Source: Eubacteriales bacterium
GTDB taxonomy: Bacteria; Bacillota; Clostridia; Oscillospirales; Acutalibacteraceae
Direction of reading: 5' to 3'
Length of the DNA: 41,550 nucleotides
Assembly (NCBI GenBank): GCA_029219885.1
Contig: JAQXUH010000082.1
Location: 1 to 41,550, forward strand
A program made the position numbers and the translations under genes. The number at the start of each line of letters is the position of its first letter. Position 1 is the stretch's first letter. The notes under the pieces are model-generated. The model saw only the letters and a program-made list of their open reading frames with translations. It searched no databases and was not told the DNA's origin. Shown here piece after piece: positions 26,145-33,077 of this stretch.

Positions 26145-27533
26145 TTAAATATGCAAAATTGCGGTTGCAAGCCAGAAATAAATGAGAAGTGAGATGGCAT
26201 CGGTAATAGTCGTGATAAACGGTGATGCCATAACAGCAGGGTCAAATTTCAACTTCTTTGCAACAATAGGAAGAATACAGCCTACTGCTTTTGCAAAAAT
26301 AGTTTCAACCAAAAGTGTCAGGCTGATAACCAAATCTACCTGTAGAGTTATGCCCTCTGTGCCAAGGAGCAGTTTATCAATAAGCAGTATTTTAACGAAA
26401 TTAACTGCCGCCAAAGAAACACCACAGACAAAGCCTACACGAATTTCTTTCCATAGTATTTTGAATATATCGTCAAAATCTACCTCATCAAGGGACAAGG
26501 CACGAATGATAGTTGTGCTTGCCTGTCCGCCGCAGTTACCGCCTGTACCCATAGGCATTGGGATAAATGAAGTAAGGATAATAAGTGCAGACAGCTTATC
26601 CTCAAAGGCTGTAATAATCAAGCCTGTAAAGGTGGCACTAATCATAAGCACCATAAGCCACGGAATACGGGACTTCCACGTTTCCATTACGCCGATTTTA
26701 AGATACGGCTTTTCAGTAGTCCTGACGATAGCGTTCATCTTGTGGATATCTTCGGTATTCTCTTCTTCAAGAACGTCGATAGCGTCATCGACTGTGATGA
26801 TACCTACAAGACGATTTTCCATATCAACGACAGGAAGTGCAAGGAAATCGTACTTACCGAAAAGCTTTGCCGCCTCTTCCTTGTCATCGTGGGTATTAAC
26901 GTAAATTACGTTAGTTTCAATAATATCCTTGATTTGGTCGTCATAATCGTGGAGAAGAAGCTCTTTAACTGTTGTAACGCCCATAAGGTGTCTTGAATTA
27001 TCGGTAACATAGCAGGTGTAAATTGTTTCCTTATCAACACCTGTACGGCGTATTCTTTTGAAAGCGTCCTCTACTGTTGAATCTTCCTTAAGGTCAACAA
27101 ACTCCGGCGTCATAATAGAGCCGGCACTATCCTCAGGATATTTCAAAAGAGTGTTGATTGAGGCTCTCGTCTGGCCATCGGTATTTTTCAAAATACGCTT
27201 AACGATAGACGCAGGCATTTCCTCGATAATATCAACAGTATCATCAAGGTACAGCTCGTCGATAACCTCACGAAGCTCTGTATCTGAAAAGGCTCTGATA
27301 ATAGCCTCTTGTGTTTCGGAATCAAGCTCTACAAATGTATCTGCTGCCTCCTCTTTTGGCAAAAGCCTGAAAAGGAGCGTACTCTGTTCACGAGGAAATT
27401 CTTCAAAAATTTCTGCAATATCAGTAGGATTTATTTCCTCAAACTGCTTTTTTATTTCAACATAATTCTTTTGTCGGTAAAGGGATAAGATATCCTGTGC
27501 AATTTCTTCGATAGTCTTTTCTTCAATGTTCAA
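26145..27533 (-). CDS. mgtE: Magnesium transporter MgtE
   Basis: 462 residues. Cytosolic MgtE_N domain (about 20-130), a CBS pair (about 135-255; IMTPEFVDLKEDSTVEDAF and DFLALPVVDMENRLVGIITVDDAIDVL), and five membrane helices in the last 180 residues with FIPMPMGTGGNCGGQAST, the conserved pore segment. The start is a TTG, with AAAGGAG nine bases before it. Last gene of rpe-DUF4015-cadherin-mgtE. No M-box Mg2+ riboswitch is visible, and the position late in an operon argues against one; control would be by the CBS domains at protein level. Confidence 0.96.
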   Translation of the reverse strand: MNIEEKTIEEIAQDILSLYRQKNYVEIKKQFEEINPTDIAEIFEEFPREQSTLLFRLLPKEEAADTFVELDSETQEAIIRAFSDTELREVIDELYLDDTVDIIEEMPASIVKRILKNTDGQTRASINTLLKYPEDSAGSIMTPEFVDLKEDSTVEDAFKRIRRTGVDKETIYTCYVTDNSRHLMGVTTVKELLLHDYDDQIKDIIETNVIYVNTHDDKEEAAKLFGKYDFLALPVVDMENRLVGIITVDDAIDVLEEENTEDIHKMNAIVRTTEKPYLKIGVMETWKSRIPWLMVLMISATFTGLIITAFEDKLSALIILTSFIPMPMGTGGNCGGQASTTIIRALSLDEVDFDDIFKILWKEIRVGFVCGVSLAAVNFVKILLIDKLLLGTEGITLQVDLVISLTLLVETIFAKAVGCILPIVAKKLKFDPAVMASPFITTITDAISLLIYFWLATAILHI

Positions 27534-27570
27534 AGCTCTTATCTCCTTTCGTTTTTCATATTACATATTT

Positions 27571-28401
27571 TTATTCCTTGTAAAATGGTTTTTCATTTTT
27601 GTCATATGGGTTAGCCACCATTTTTGATGTAAGCCTGTAAAGTAATATTACAGCTAAAAGACCTACTGCAACACACAGCAACGCAAACAAAACTTTCGGG
27701 TTTTCATAGGCTCTTTTTTTCTCAACAAAGGTAACGTAATCGGACTGAGCCATTTCGTCCTTAACCTGCTCGGTATTTTTGTCTACCTTTTCAATTTTCA
27801 GGTTATATTCCCTTTCACTGCCGTCGGAAGCGGTACAGGTAAGAACCAGCACCATTGAGCTTTGCTCTTCACTCAAGGTAAGAGTCAAATCAGGACAGGT
27901 GGCGTTAGTATCAGCCGTAACAGGCGTAATTGTAAGCTCTGTCAGGTCATACGGAATATATAAAGTATAGTCCGTTTCTTCCTTATTTACGGCAGGAGAA
28001 ATCTCGCCGTATGTACAGTAAATATCCGTCAGGTAATTATTTGAGCTTAAAGGTACCTCGGCGAAATTCGCATACTTAAAGGTATAAATCGTACTGCCGT
28101 TTTCGTAGCTGAGATTAGCCACAACCGCGGTCTGTGTGCCGTTTTCGTCATAATCGTATGTGACAAAAAGCTCACCGTCGCCGTCAATATCATAGCTTTC
28201 AAGAGCCGGCGTTTCGCTCGTATCATCAAGCTTTAAGGTGTAATCATACACATCAGGGGAAAACTCGCCCTCTATTGCAGAATTAGTGAAGCTGATGGAC
28301 TTTAATACAGGAATACTTTCAGCACCATAGACAGAAAGCACACCAAGCGATGAACTGATTAAAAGTAAAAAGGCTGCCGTCAGGGAAAATATTTTTCTCA
28401 T
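27571..28401 (-). CDS. Membrane-anchored protein with cadherin-like beta-sandwich repeats
   Basis: 276 residues with a signal peptide (MRKIFSLTAAFLLLISSSLGVLSVYG), two beta-sandwich units at about 30-120 and 122-205 of the cadherin-like (PF12733) type, each showing L..I..T.G...P.....Y.L.. and a late YTF or YNL (for example FSPDVYDYTLKL and VNKEETDYTLYI), and a C-terminal membrane segment at about 238-258 (PKVLFALLCVAVGLLAVILL) with a short basic tail. It is thus an extracellular domain on a membrane stalk. Partner unknown. It lies 19 bases behind the DUF4015-like gene. Confidence 0.75.
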   Translation of the reverse strand: MRKIFSLTAAFLLLISSSLGVLSVYGAESIPVLKSISFTNSAIEGEFSPDVYDYTLKLDDTSETPALESYDIDGDGELFVTYDYDENGTQTAVVANLSYENGSTIYTFKYANFAEVPLSSNNYLTDIYCTYGEISPAVNKEETDYTLYIPYDLTELTITPVTADTNATCPDLTLTLSEEQSSMVLVLTCTASDGSEREYNLKIEKVDKNTEQVKDEMAQSDYVTFVEKKRAYENPKVLFALLCVAVGLLAVILLYRLTSKMVANPYDKNEKPFYKE

Positions 28402-28420
28402 AAAACCACCTGTTTATACG

Positions 28421-29536
28421 CTATGCGTCGGTTTGCACAGCGATAATATAGTTTTTTATATTCTTACTGCTAAGGTACTCCTTAACAGCGTCAGGCTTAT
28501 TAGTTGTTATATAATACACGGCATTTGAGCCGGCAGTTACAGGAATTTTCTCCGTCAAAAGCTTTTCAAATTCTTCATCAAGTGACGGCTGAGTGCTGTC
28601 GCTGTATTCATCATTTTCGCCTTTTTCTGTGTTATTTTCAGCAACAGTTGCGTCAACATCAATGGCGGAAAGGAATTTAATTTCGTCGCCGAAATCAGCG
28701 TGGAGCTTTTTAGTCAGCACGGCAAATCCGTCGTTATAGCCCTCAGCAATTTCGTCAGGCAGTTCTGTATTATCAAGGACGAAAACGCTGATACCGAGAC
28801 CTTTTGTTTCTTCAATAATGCCCTTGATATAATTGTAGGTTACGCTGCTGTCAGGATTGAGATAAGCAAAGCCGTCGGCATCTCTGTAAACGCTCGTGCC
28901 CTTTGTAACCGCTGCTGTCAAATCAGCAGTAGGTGCAATATTGTCCTTATAACAGGAAATTCTCGCAACAGGAAGCAAATCGCTTTCAGTCATTTTAGAA
29001 ACTGATTCTTCCAAATCAGATGATGCAGATGAAACTGCACCATAGGCGTCAATTGTTGCAAGCTTACTTTCGTAGCCGACAGTTCCGTCGTCACGCTTAA
29101 GGTCAAAGGTCACGCAGGAATATCCCTGCTCCTGGGCATTGGTGATAACTGCATCAAGCATTACACCGCCGTCAAGAGAAAGAGACTGAACAGCAATGCT
29201 ATTGATATTAATAGACAAATTGCTTATGTTAGTATCATTTTCTGCATTGTCGGTTTCAGCAGGCATTGAATTTCTTTCCATATAAAAATCAACAAGCGTA
29301 TATCCTGCACTGACGATAAGAAAACAACATACAACTACAATAATATTTTTGGCAACTTTTCTTGCCTTGTCGGCAGTAATACGTTTCTTTCTTTTCTTAG
29401 GTCGCTTACTGTCGTACTTATCAGAGCCTGTACCTGCGTCGATATATTTATCGGCAAAATCAATTTTTCTGCCGACGGCAGGCTCGGTCCATTTAGTGTT
29501 TCGCTTTTTGTTGTTATAAAAGCGTTTTTTCTTCAT
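28421..29536 (-). CDS. Membrane-anchored DUF4015-like (putative glycoside hydrolase-like) protein
   Basis: 371 residues. A 65-residue very basic cytoplasmic start (KKKRFYNNKKRNTK..., RPKKRKKR) precedes one membrane segment at about 68-86 (NIIVVVCCFLIVSAGYTLV). The outer domain contains CVTFDLKRDDGTVGYES (about 140-156), which matches the strand-end motif VIDVKDDDG of DUF4015 TIM-barrel proteins, and VARISCYKD and FVLDNTELP as later strands. Catalytic residues cannot be assigned. DUF4015 proteins are predicted polysaccharide-acting enzymes without proven substrate. It is 12 bases behind rpe. Confidence 0.65.
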   Translation of the reverse strand: MKKKRFYNNKKRNTKWTEPAVGRKIDFADKYIDAGTGSDKYDSKRPKKRKKRITADKARKVAKNIIVVVCCFLIVSAGYTLVDFYMERNSMPAETDNAENDTNISNLSININSIAVQSLSLDGGVMLDAVITNAQEQGYSCVTFDLKRDDGTVGYESKLATIDAYGAVSSASSDLEESVSKMTESDLLPVARISCYKDNIAPTADLTAAVTKGTSVYRDADGFAYLNPDSSVTYNYIKGIIEETKGLGISVFVLDNTELPDEIAEGYNDGFAVLTKKLHADFGDEIKFLSAIDVDATVAENNTEKGENDEYSDSTQPSLDEEFEKLLTEKIPVTAGSNAVYYITTNKPDAVKEYLSSKNIKNYIIAVQTDA

Positions 29537-29548
29537 AAAATCACCGAT

Positions 29549-30196
29549 TTAAAGTTTTGCGTTTGCTTTGAGTAAAGCAATAGTTTCAGCAGGATTTTCG
29601 CTTTTGAAAACTGCGGAGCCCGCAACGAAAACATTTGCCCCTGCCTGTCCTGCGATTTTAACAGTATCAAGATTAATACCGCCGTCGACCTGAATGTCAA
29701 TATCAGGACATTTTTCACGAAGAGCCTTGATTTTAGGCATAGTGCTTTCCATAAAGCTCTGACCGCCGAAACCAGGCTCAACAGTCATTACAAGAACCAT
29801 TGAAAGTCTGTCAAGATAAGGATAAACCGCCTCGATAGGAGTTGCAGGCTTAACCGCCAAAGCAGCCTTACAGCCGCCGTCGATAATTTTGCTGATTGTG
29901 GCGTTAATATCGGAGTCACACTCTGTATGGAAAGTGATAATATCCGCACCGGCTTTAATGAAATCGTCAGCATAAAAATACGGGTCAGAAATCATAAGAT
30001 GCACGTCAAAAGGCACATTGCACACCTTTTTCATAGCTGCAATTACAGGTGCACCGATAGAAATATTCGGCACAAAGTGTCCGTCCATAACATCAAGGTG
30101 GATAAGGTCTGCTCCACCGTCGGAGCATTTTTTAAGCTCTGCCTCAAGATTTGCATAGTCAGAAGCCAGCATTGAGGGTGAAATTTTAATATCCAT
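29549..30196 (-). CDS. rpe: Ribulose-phosphate 3-epimerase
   Basis: 215 residues from MDIKISPSMLASDY. Pentose phosphate enzyme interconverting ribulose-5- and xylulose-5-phosphate. Visible signatures: SPSMLASDYANLE, LIHLDVMDGHFVPNISIG (metal and catalytic Asp), DVHLMI, DIITFHTE, VLVMTVEPGFGGQSFM, VDGGIN and GANVFVAGSAVF. I use the ATG at 30196, which has GGAGG five bases before it, and not the one 24 bases upstream. It opens a four-gene operon; rpe more often follows rsgA/prkC in Firmicutes, and that neighbourhood is absent here. Confidence 0.96.
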   Translation of the reverse strand: MDIKISPSMLASDYANLEAELKKCSDGGADLIHLDVMDGHFVPNISIGAPVIAAMKKVCNVPFDVHLMISDPYFYADDFIKAGADIITFHTECDSDINATISKIIDGGCKAALAVKPATPIEAVYPYLDRLSMVLVMTVEPGFGGQSFMESTMPKIKALREKCPDIDIQVDGGINLDTVKIAGQAGANVFVAGSAVFKSENPAETIALLKANAKL

Positions 30197-30230
30197 ATCG
30201 TCCTCCGAAATTAATTCCATAATTAATATA

Positions 30231-30259
30231 ATTATACTTTAAAATGCCAATAAAATCAA
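30231..30259 (-). promoter_or_regulatory. Promoter of the rpe operon
   Basis: Minus strand TTGATT (30254-30259), 17 bases, TATAAT (30231-30236). Confidence 0.75.
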
Positions 30260-30278
30260 CAGTAAATATGGTGGCAGA

Positions 30279-30323
30279 GGTAAAAAAATAAAGTCTCGGT
30301 GCAAGCAAAACAACCGAGACTTT
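30279..30323 (-). terminator. Terminator after the 30384 gene
   Basis: AAAGTCTCGGT (30290-30300) and ACCGAGACTTT (30313-30323) form a perfect 11-bp stem with a 12-base loop, then ATTTTTTTA on the minus strand. Confidence 0.85.
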
Positions 30324-30383
30324 GTCAGTTTTAAAAATATATAAAAACAATATGTAAGTGGAATTTAACTTTTATTTAAGAAT

Positions 30384-30911
30384 TCAATTTTCTAATAGTA
30401 AGTAAAAATTTGAAACAAAGAACGAAAAACGGATTGTAGGTTCATTCGGACTTCCTTTTTCATTAAATGCATCAATAGTAAGTTCATCTGCTATATTGCA
30501 AGCCATTGCAAAAAGAGTTTTACTTTCATTTGGTTCGTCTAAATCTAACGGATTACAATATACATCAATTTCATAAAACCAACCCAACGCATTTTTGATA
30601 TTTTCTTTAATTTCAACGGCTTCATCCTGACACGCTAACTTAACAAAAGCAAAAACCGCTTTTCTAAGGGTTTTCACTTTTTCTACAGCACTTGGATTTA
30701 TAATTCGGTTTCCTTCATATTTCTGCTGTACTGCATCTATATAATCGCTGAATTCGTTAGAATTTAAATATTCATCGACCATTTCATTTCGTGATTGCTT
30801 TAGAACTTCATCGTCCTCAAACGGGTCGTGTATATGCGGTTCCCTATTATTAAAAATCCTATCAATTTCTTTTTCAAATTCGTTTTCGTTTTTATTATTG
30901 TTATCAAACAT
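30384..30911 (-). CDS. Unrecognised soluble acidic protein
   Basis: 175 residues from MFDNNNKNENEFEK. I do not recognise it. No signal peptide or membrane segment; the first 50 residues are rich in Asn, Glu and Asp and likely disordered; the rest looks alpha-helical (VEKVKTLRKAVFAFVKLACQ) ending in a hydrophobic strand-rich tail (TIRFSFFVSNFYLLLEN). The start is the ATG at 30911, with AAAGG nine bases upstream; a TTG 33 bases earlier lacks a site. It has its own promoter and terminator. AT-rich codon use and no known neighbours suggest accessory DNA. Confidence 0.6.
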   Translation of the reverse strand: MFDNNNKNENEFEKEIDRIFNNREPHIHDPFEDDEVLKQSRNEMVDEYLNSNEFSDYIDAVQQKYEGNRIINPSAVEKVKTLRKAVFAFVKLACQDEAVEIKENIKNALGWFYEIDVYCNPLDLDEPNESKTLFAMACNIADELTIDAFNEKGSPNEPTIRFSFFVSNFYLLLEN

Positions 30912-30968
30912 ATTAGCTAACCTTTCACTCATATAAATTTTCAACGCTGAGTTTTGCTCTGCATTTTA

Positions 30969-30997
30969 TATTTAACACAGATATAAAACTTTGTCAA
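30969..30997 (-). promoter_or_regulatory. Promoter of the 30384 gene
   Basis: Minus strand TTGACA (30992-30997), 17 bases, TAAATA (30969-30974). Confidence 0.65.
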
Positions 30998-31040
30998 CAA
31001 AACTCGTTTAAATCTTCACTTATCTTTCGATTACCTCCTT
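30994..31040 (-). other. Orphan strong ribosome binding site with only an 8-residue frame
   Basis: AAGGAGGT (31033-31040, minus) starts at the last base of the stop codon of the 31040 gene. Nine bases on is ATA and not ATG, and the frame after it (SEDLNEFC) ends at a TGA that overlaps the next promoter's -35. It looks like the start of a gene that has been lost, or a decayed short reading frame. Confidence 0.35.
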
Positions 31041-31903
31041 CAGTTTATTTCATCTGTCGCGTTTTCAGTCACTCCCTTTCTGTGAAGTCTTTCGAGGGCT
31101 TCAAGATTTTTTTCCAATCTCCTTTTCAAATTATCTCTGCCGTCCTCAAGAGTTCCGTCAATTATATTTTGTATTTTCTGTTGCTCTCTGTTAATACTCT
31201 CAAGAGTCACGTTATCGGTAACATTATACTTAGAAAGCTCAAGATTTTTGATTTTTTCCTCAAGTCTATTGATTTCTTTTTTGTTACTATTAATGCGATT
31301 GATAAGTCGCTTTTCTTCACGAAGATAGTTTCTCTCATCTACTGTGAGCATTGCTGCTTCTTCAAGTCTGATTCCCAAAAGCGTTTCAACTTTCTTTTGG
31401 AAATTTTCAAAGGTTTGAGTTGTCAGCACCTTACGAGGCATTCCTTTAGGAAAGTCAACGCCGAGATGGTAATACTCAGAGATTATCGAGCCTTTCCTAT
31501 TCTTAGGTTTGTCAAATACTTCTACCCAGCCGACTACGGAGCAAACATCATCGGGGTTACAGTGGAGCTTATTAGACACATCTAATTCCTCAGAATACTC
31601 AAGAAGCATTTTCCAAGCCTTATAGACTCTGTTTCTGAGAGGCTTTTTCATCTTTTCCCAAGCGTCTCTACCACCGATTTCGCAAATCTGTGACTGAGTC
31701 ATATTATTTGCGAACGAAAACATAGACGCAGCTTTGTAGAGGTAAAGCACCTGCTGATAATAAGCTCTATAATGTTCTTCCGTGCATCCGTTATCACAAG
31801 CAAATCTGCTGTCGATAGCTTTGGGATTTCCCAATGCTCTCATAGCCATTAAAGGCCTATACATCGCGTCGATAAGATAACTCTTCTTTACATTTTTTGC
31901 CAT
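31040..31903 (-). CDS. Unrecognised protein with C-terminal coiled coil
   Basis: 287 residues from MAKNVKKSYLIDAMYRPLMA, with AAAGGAA six to seven bases before the ATG; an in-frame GTG 36 bases earlier is less likely. The N-terminal half is globular with possible helix-turn-helix character (NMTQSQICEIGGRDAWEKMKK); a CDNGC pair and later CNPDDVC are visible. Residues about 190-275 are strongly charged and heptad-like (EEKRLINRINSNKKEINRLEE...), a long coiled coil. No membrane segment. Not recognised; the mix of a compact head and coiled coil could suit a DNA-binding or partition protein of a mobile element, but that is a guess. Confidence 0.6.
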   Translation of the reverse strand: MAKNVKKSYLIDAMYRPLMAMRALGNPKAIDSRFACDNGCTEEHYRAYYQQVLYLYKAASMFSFANNMTQSQICEIGGRDAWEKMKKPLRNRVYKAWKMLLEYSEELDVSNKLHCNPDDVCSVVGWVEVFDKPKNRKGSIISEYYHLGVDFPKGMPRKVLTTQTFENFQKKVETLLGIRLEEAAMLTVDERNYLREEKRLINRINSNKKEINRLEEKIKNLELSKYNVTDNVTLESINREQQKIQNIIDGTLEDGRDNLKRRLEKNLEALERLHRKGVTENATDEIN

Positions 31904-31917
31904 AACATTTCCTTTTA

Positions 31918-32073
31918 GCTCTGAAAACAGAGCACGCACTTTTATCTTGTGAGTGCCAACACTTTGTTATAGCAGCTCTGTAAGCTGCTCAGGCGGTTAT
32001 CTATTTCAATAGCCGTCTAAGTAACTTACAGAGAGCAAAGAAAAAAGCCGTCTATCATTTGAGAAAGACAGCT
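31918..32073 (-). promoter_or_regulatory. Structured leader of the 31040 gene, attenuator-like
   Basis: In minus-strand order: AGCTGTCT/AGACGGCT hairpin (32046-32073) with a T6 run, which looks like an intrinsic terminator; a 9-bp stem CTCTGTAAG/CTTACAGAG (31976-31984 with 32025-32033) enclosing a 10-bp hairpin (31991-32000 with 32009-32018); a competing hairpin AGCAGC/GCTGCT (31971-31989) that shares bases with that stem; and GCTCTG/CAGAGC (31918-31933) just before the ribosome binding site. Mutually exclusive stems suggest a switch. No promoter was found. Confidence 0.5.
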
Positions 32074-32290
32074 GTTGTCTTATTCATTTTTGTATTCCAG
32101 TTTACTATTCCATACCAAACAATTTTATAACTTTGCAGAGTCAGATTGGTGACTACATACTTTTTTATTCAATTATGTATGGTTGTTCTTTGGACTAAGA
32201 CCCTCGGTTGTATCTTATTAGGAAAAGCCATTAGACTTACCTCAGTAGAACCTCTACCCTCACCCGTGAAATTAAAGCGTTTCACGTCAC

Positions 32291-32449
32291 TATGTAGGCA
32301 AGCACTCAAGCACTCAAGTAACCTACATAATATATTGTAACGCACCCCCCTATTTTTTGGCGTTTTTTCAAAAAAAATCAAAAAAAATAAAAAAATTTTT
32401 TCAGGCACTCAAGCAAGCACTCAAGCAACCTACATAATATATTGTAACG
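32291..32449. repeat. Two 33-base direct repeats with CTTGAGTG tandem units
   Basis: The segment GCACTCAAGYAACCTACAT followed by AATATATTGTAACG occurs at 32310-32342 and 32417-32449 with one mismatch, 107 bases apart. Before each lie extra copies of the 8-base unit CAAGCACT. In the first copy TATGTAGG (32291-32298) and CCTACATA (32322-32329) form inverted arms enclosing the tandem units. The repeats are followed by C-rich or G-rich runs. Iteron-like or RNA-element-like; function unknown. Confidence 0.7.
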
Positions 32450-32507
32450 GGGGGTATTATTTTTTTAGTTTTTTTTTTAAAAAATAAAAAAATTTTCAAT
32501 AAAAATA

Positions 32508-32539
32508 GCAGAAAAAAAACTGCAACGCAATGGTTGCAG
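32508..32539 (-). terminator. Terminator after the 58-residue gene
   Basis: CTGCAAC (32520-32526) and GTTGCAG (32533-32539) with a 6-base loop, then eight T on the minus strand. It starts 10 bases past the stop codon. Confidence 0.85.
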
Positions 32540-32548
32540 TCTGAAAAA

Positions 32549-32725
32549 TCAAAGTAATACTTTACTGTCAACGGTAACAACTCTTTCGATGTCGCCTGAT
32601 TCGTCTTTAATGCCGACGTCTGTACACTGAATGTTGATACCTGAATCATTAAATTTCGACCTCATCAAAATCAAATCGTCATCCTCAAACAATTCTTCAA
32701 CTTTCAAGAGTTCGCAATCTTCCAT
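32549..32725 (-). CDS. Small acidic protein, 58 residues, unknown
   Basis: Frame from ATG 32725 (MEDCELLKVEELFEDDDLIL) to TGA 32549-32551, with AGAGGTGATATT before the ATG, a strong promoter 54 bases upstream and a terminator just after. This complete transcription unit makes it a real gene despite its size. It is very acidic in the first 20 residues; the second half (INIQCTDVGIKDESGDIERV) reads as two or three beta strands. No membrane segment, no family recognised. Acidic small proteins of this kind can be antirepressors, DNA mimics or toxin-antitoxin parts, but nothing here shows which. Confidence 0.75.
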   Translation of the reverse strand: MEDCELLKVEELFEDDDLILMRSKFNDSGINIQCTDVGIKDESGDIERVVTVDSKVLL

Positions 32726-32778
32726 AATATCACCTCTTTCGGAAATAAGTTATTTTATATATTCATCATTGTGTGATT

Positions 32779-32807
32779 ATAATATAACATATTTCTGCAT
32801 TTGTCAA
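32779..32807 (-). promoter_or_regulatory. Promoter of the 58-residue gene
   Basis: Minus strand TTGACA (32802-32807), 17 bases, TATTAT (32779-32784). Confidence 0.8.
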
Positions 32808-32885
32808 TACTTTTCACGAATTTTTTCTCAAATTATTATATATTTTTTCAAAATTGTGCATATTCTTCCCTATTAATTGCACTTT

Positions 32886-32934
32886 TGTGTCTAAAAATAA
32901 AAACATCCGAGGCTCAAACGAACCTCGGATGTTT
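32886..32934 (-). terminator. Terminator after the 40-residue peptide gene
   Basis: AAACATCCGAGG (32901-32912) and CCTCGGATGTTT (32923-32934) form a perfect 12-bp stem with a 10-base loop, followed on the minus strand by TTTTTATTTTTAG. It ends the giant-protein operon. Confidence 0.9.
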
Positions 32935-32940
32935 GCTCAT

Positions 32941-33063
32941 TTAAAAGTCGTCGCCGTCGTATTCATCTCCGCCTTCACCCCAGCCTCCAGAAACTGTGAA
33001 GACTGAAGCGGAAGCAGAAAACTTGTCGATTTCGATTTCAGGTGATTCGTAGTATTTTTTCAT
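32941..33063 (-). CDS. 40-residue peptide encoded behind the giant surface protein
   Basis: Frame from ATG 33063 (MKKYYESPEIEIDKF) to TAA 32941-32943, with the ideal site GGAGGT seven bases before the ATG. The N-terminal part MKKYYESPEIEI is of the kind seen in many short, uncharacterised clostridial peptides; a small Ser/Ala segment (SASASVFTVS) is followed by the tail GGWGEGGDEYDGDDF, rich in Gly and acidic residues. No cysteine, no obvious signal peptidase site. The spacing of 14 bases after the giant gene and a shared terminator put it in the same operon. It may be a precursor peptide, a partner or a sorting aid of the large protein; function unknown. Confidence 0.8.
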   Translation of the reverse strand: MKKYYESPEIEIDKFSASASVFTVSGGWGEGGDEYDGDDF

Positions 33064-33077
33064 ATGCATTACCTCCG

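Larger units (their letters stand above)
31904..32510. other. Gene-free stretch with nested hairpins and direct repeats
   Basis: About 600 bases without a credible gene. The rightmost part (32291-32449) has two copies of a 33-base repeat and short tandem units; the left part (31918-32073) has a chain of hairpins ahead of the 31040 gene. Between them (about 32075-32290) lies only a minus-strand frame (32169-32332; GEGRGSTEVSLMAF...VLVQRTTIHN) with no ribosome binding site, and CGTGAAA/TTTCACG arms near 32267-32288. Homopolymer runs of A/T and C6/G6 occur at 32344-32350 and 32449-32454. Confidence 0.6.

Noticed and set aside
26182-26904. Plus-strand 240-residue frame opposite mgtE
   Set aside because: Antisense shadow of the conserved mgtE reading frame with no signals of its own.
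27534-27570. M-box magnesium riboswitch before mgtE
   Set aside because: Only 37 bases separate mgtE from the preceding gene, and it is within an operon.
32169-32408. Minus-strand frame ending VLVQRTTIHN as a gene or gene remnant
   Set aside because: No ribosome binding site, the start lies in an A/T homopolymer, and it runs through the tandem repeats. A decayed fragment cannot be excluded, but nothing supports a gene.
32291-32449. CRISPR-like array
   Set aside because: Only two long repeats, unequal spacing and internal tandem units; no cas gene in the window.
32401-32649. 82-residue minus-strand frame overlapping the 58-residue gene
   Set aside because: It overlaps a better supported gene in another frame, passes through its terminator and is a run of Phe/Lys from homopolymers.
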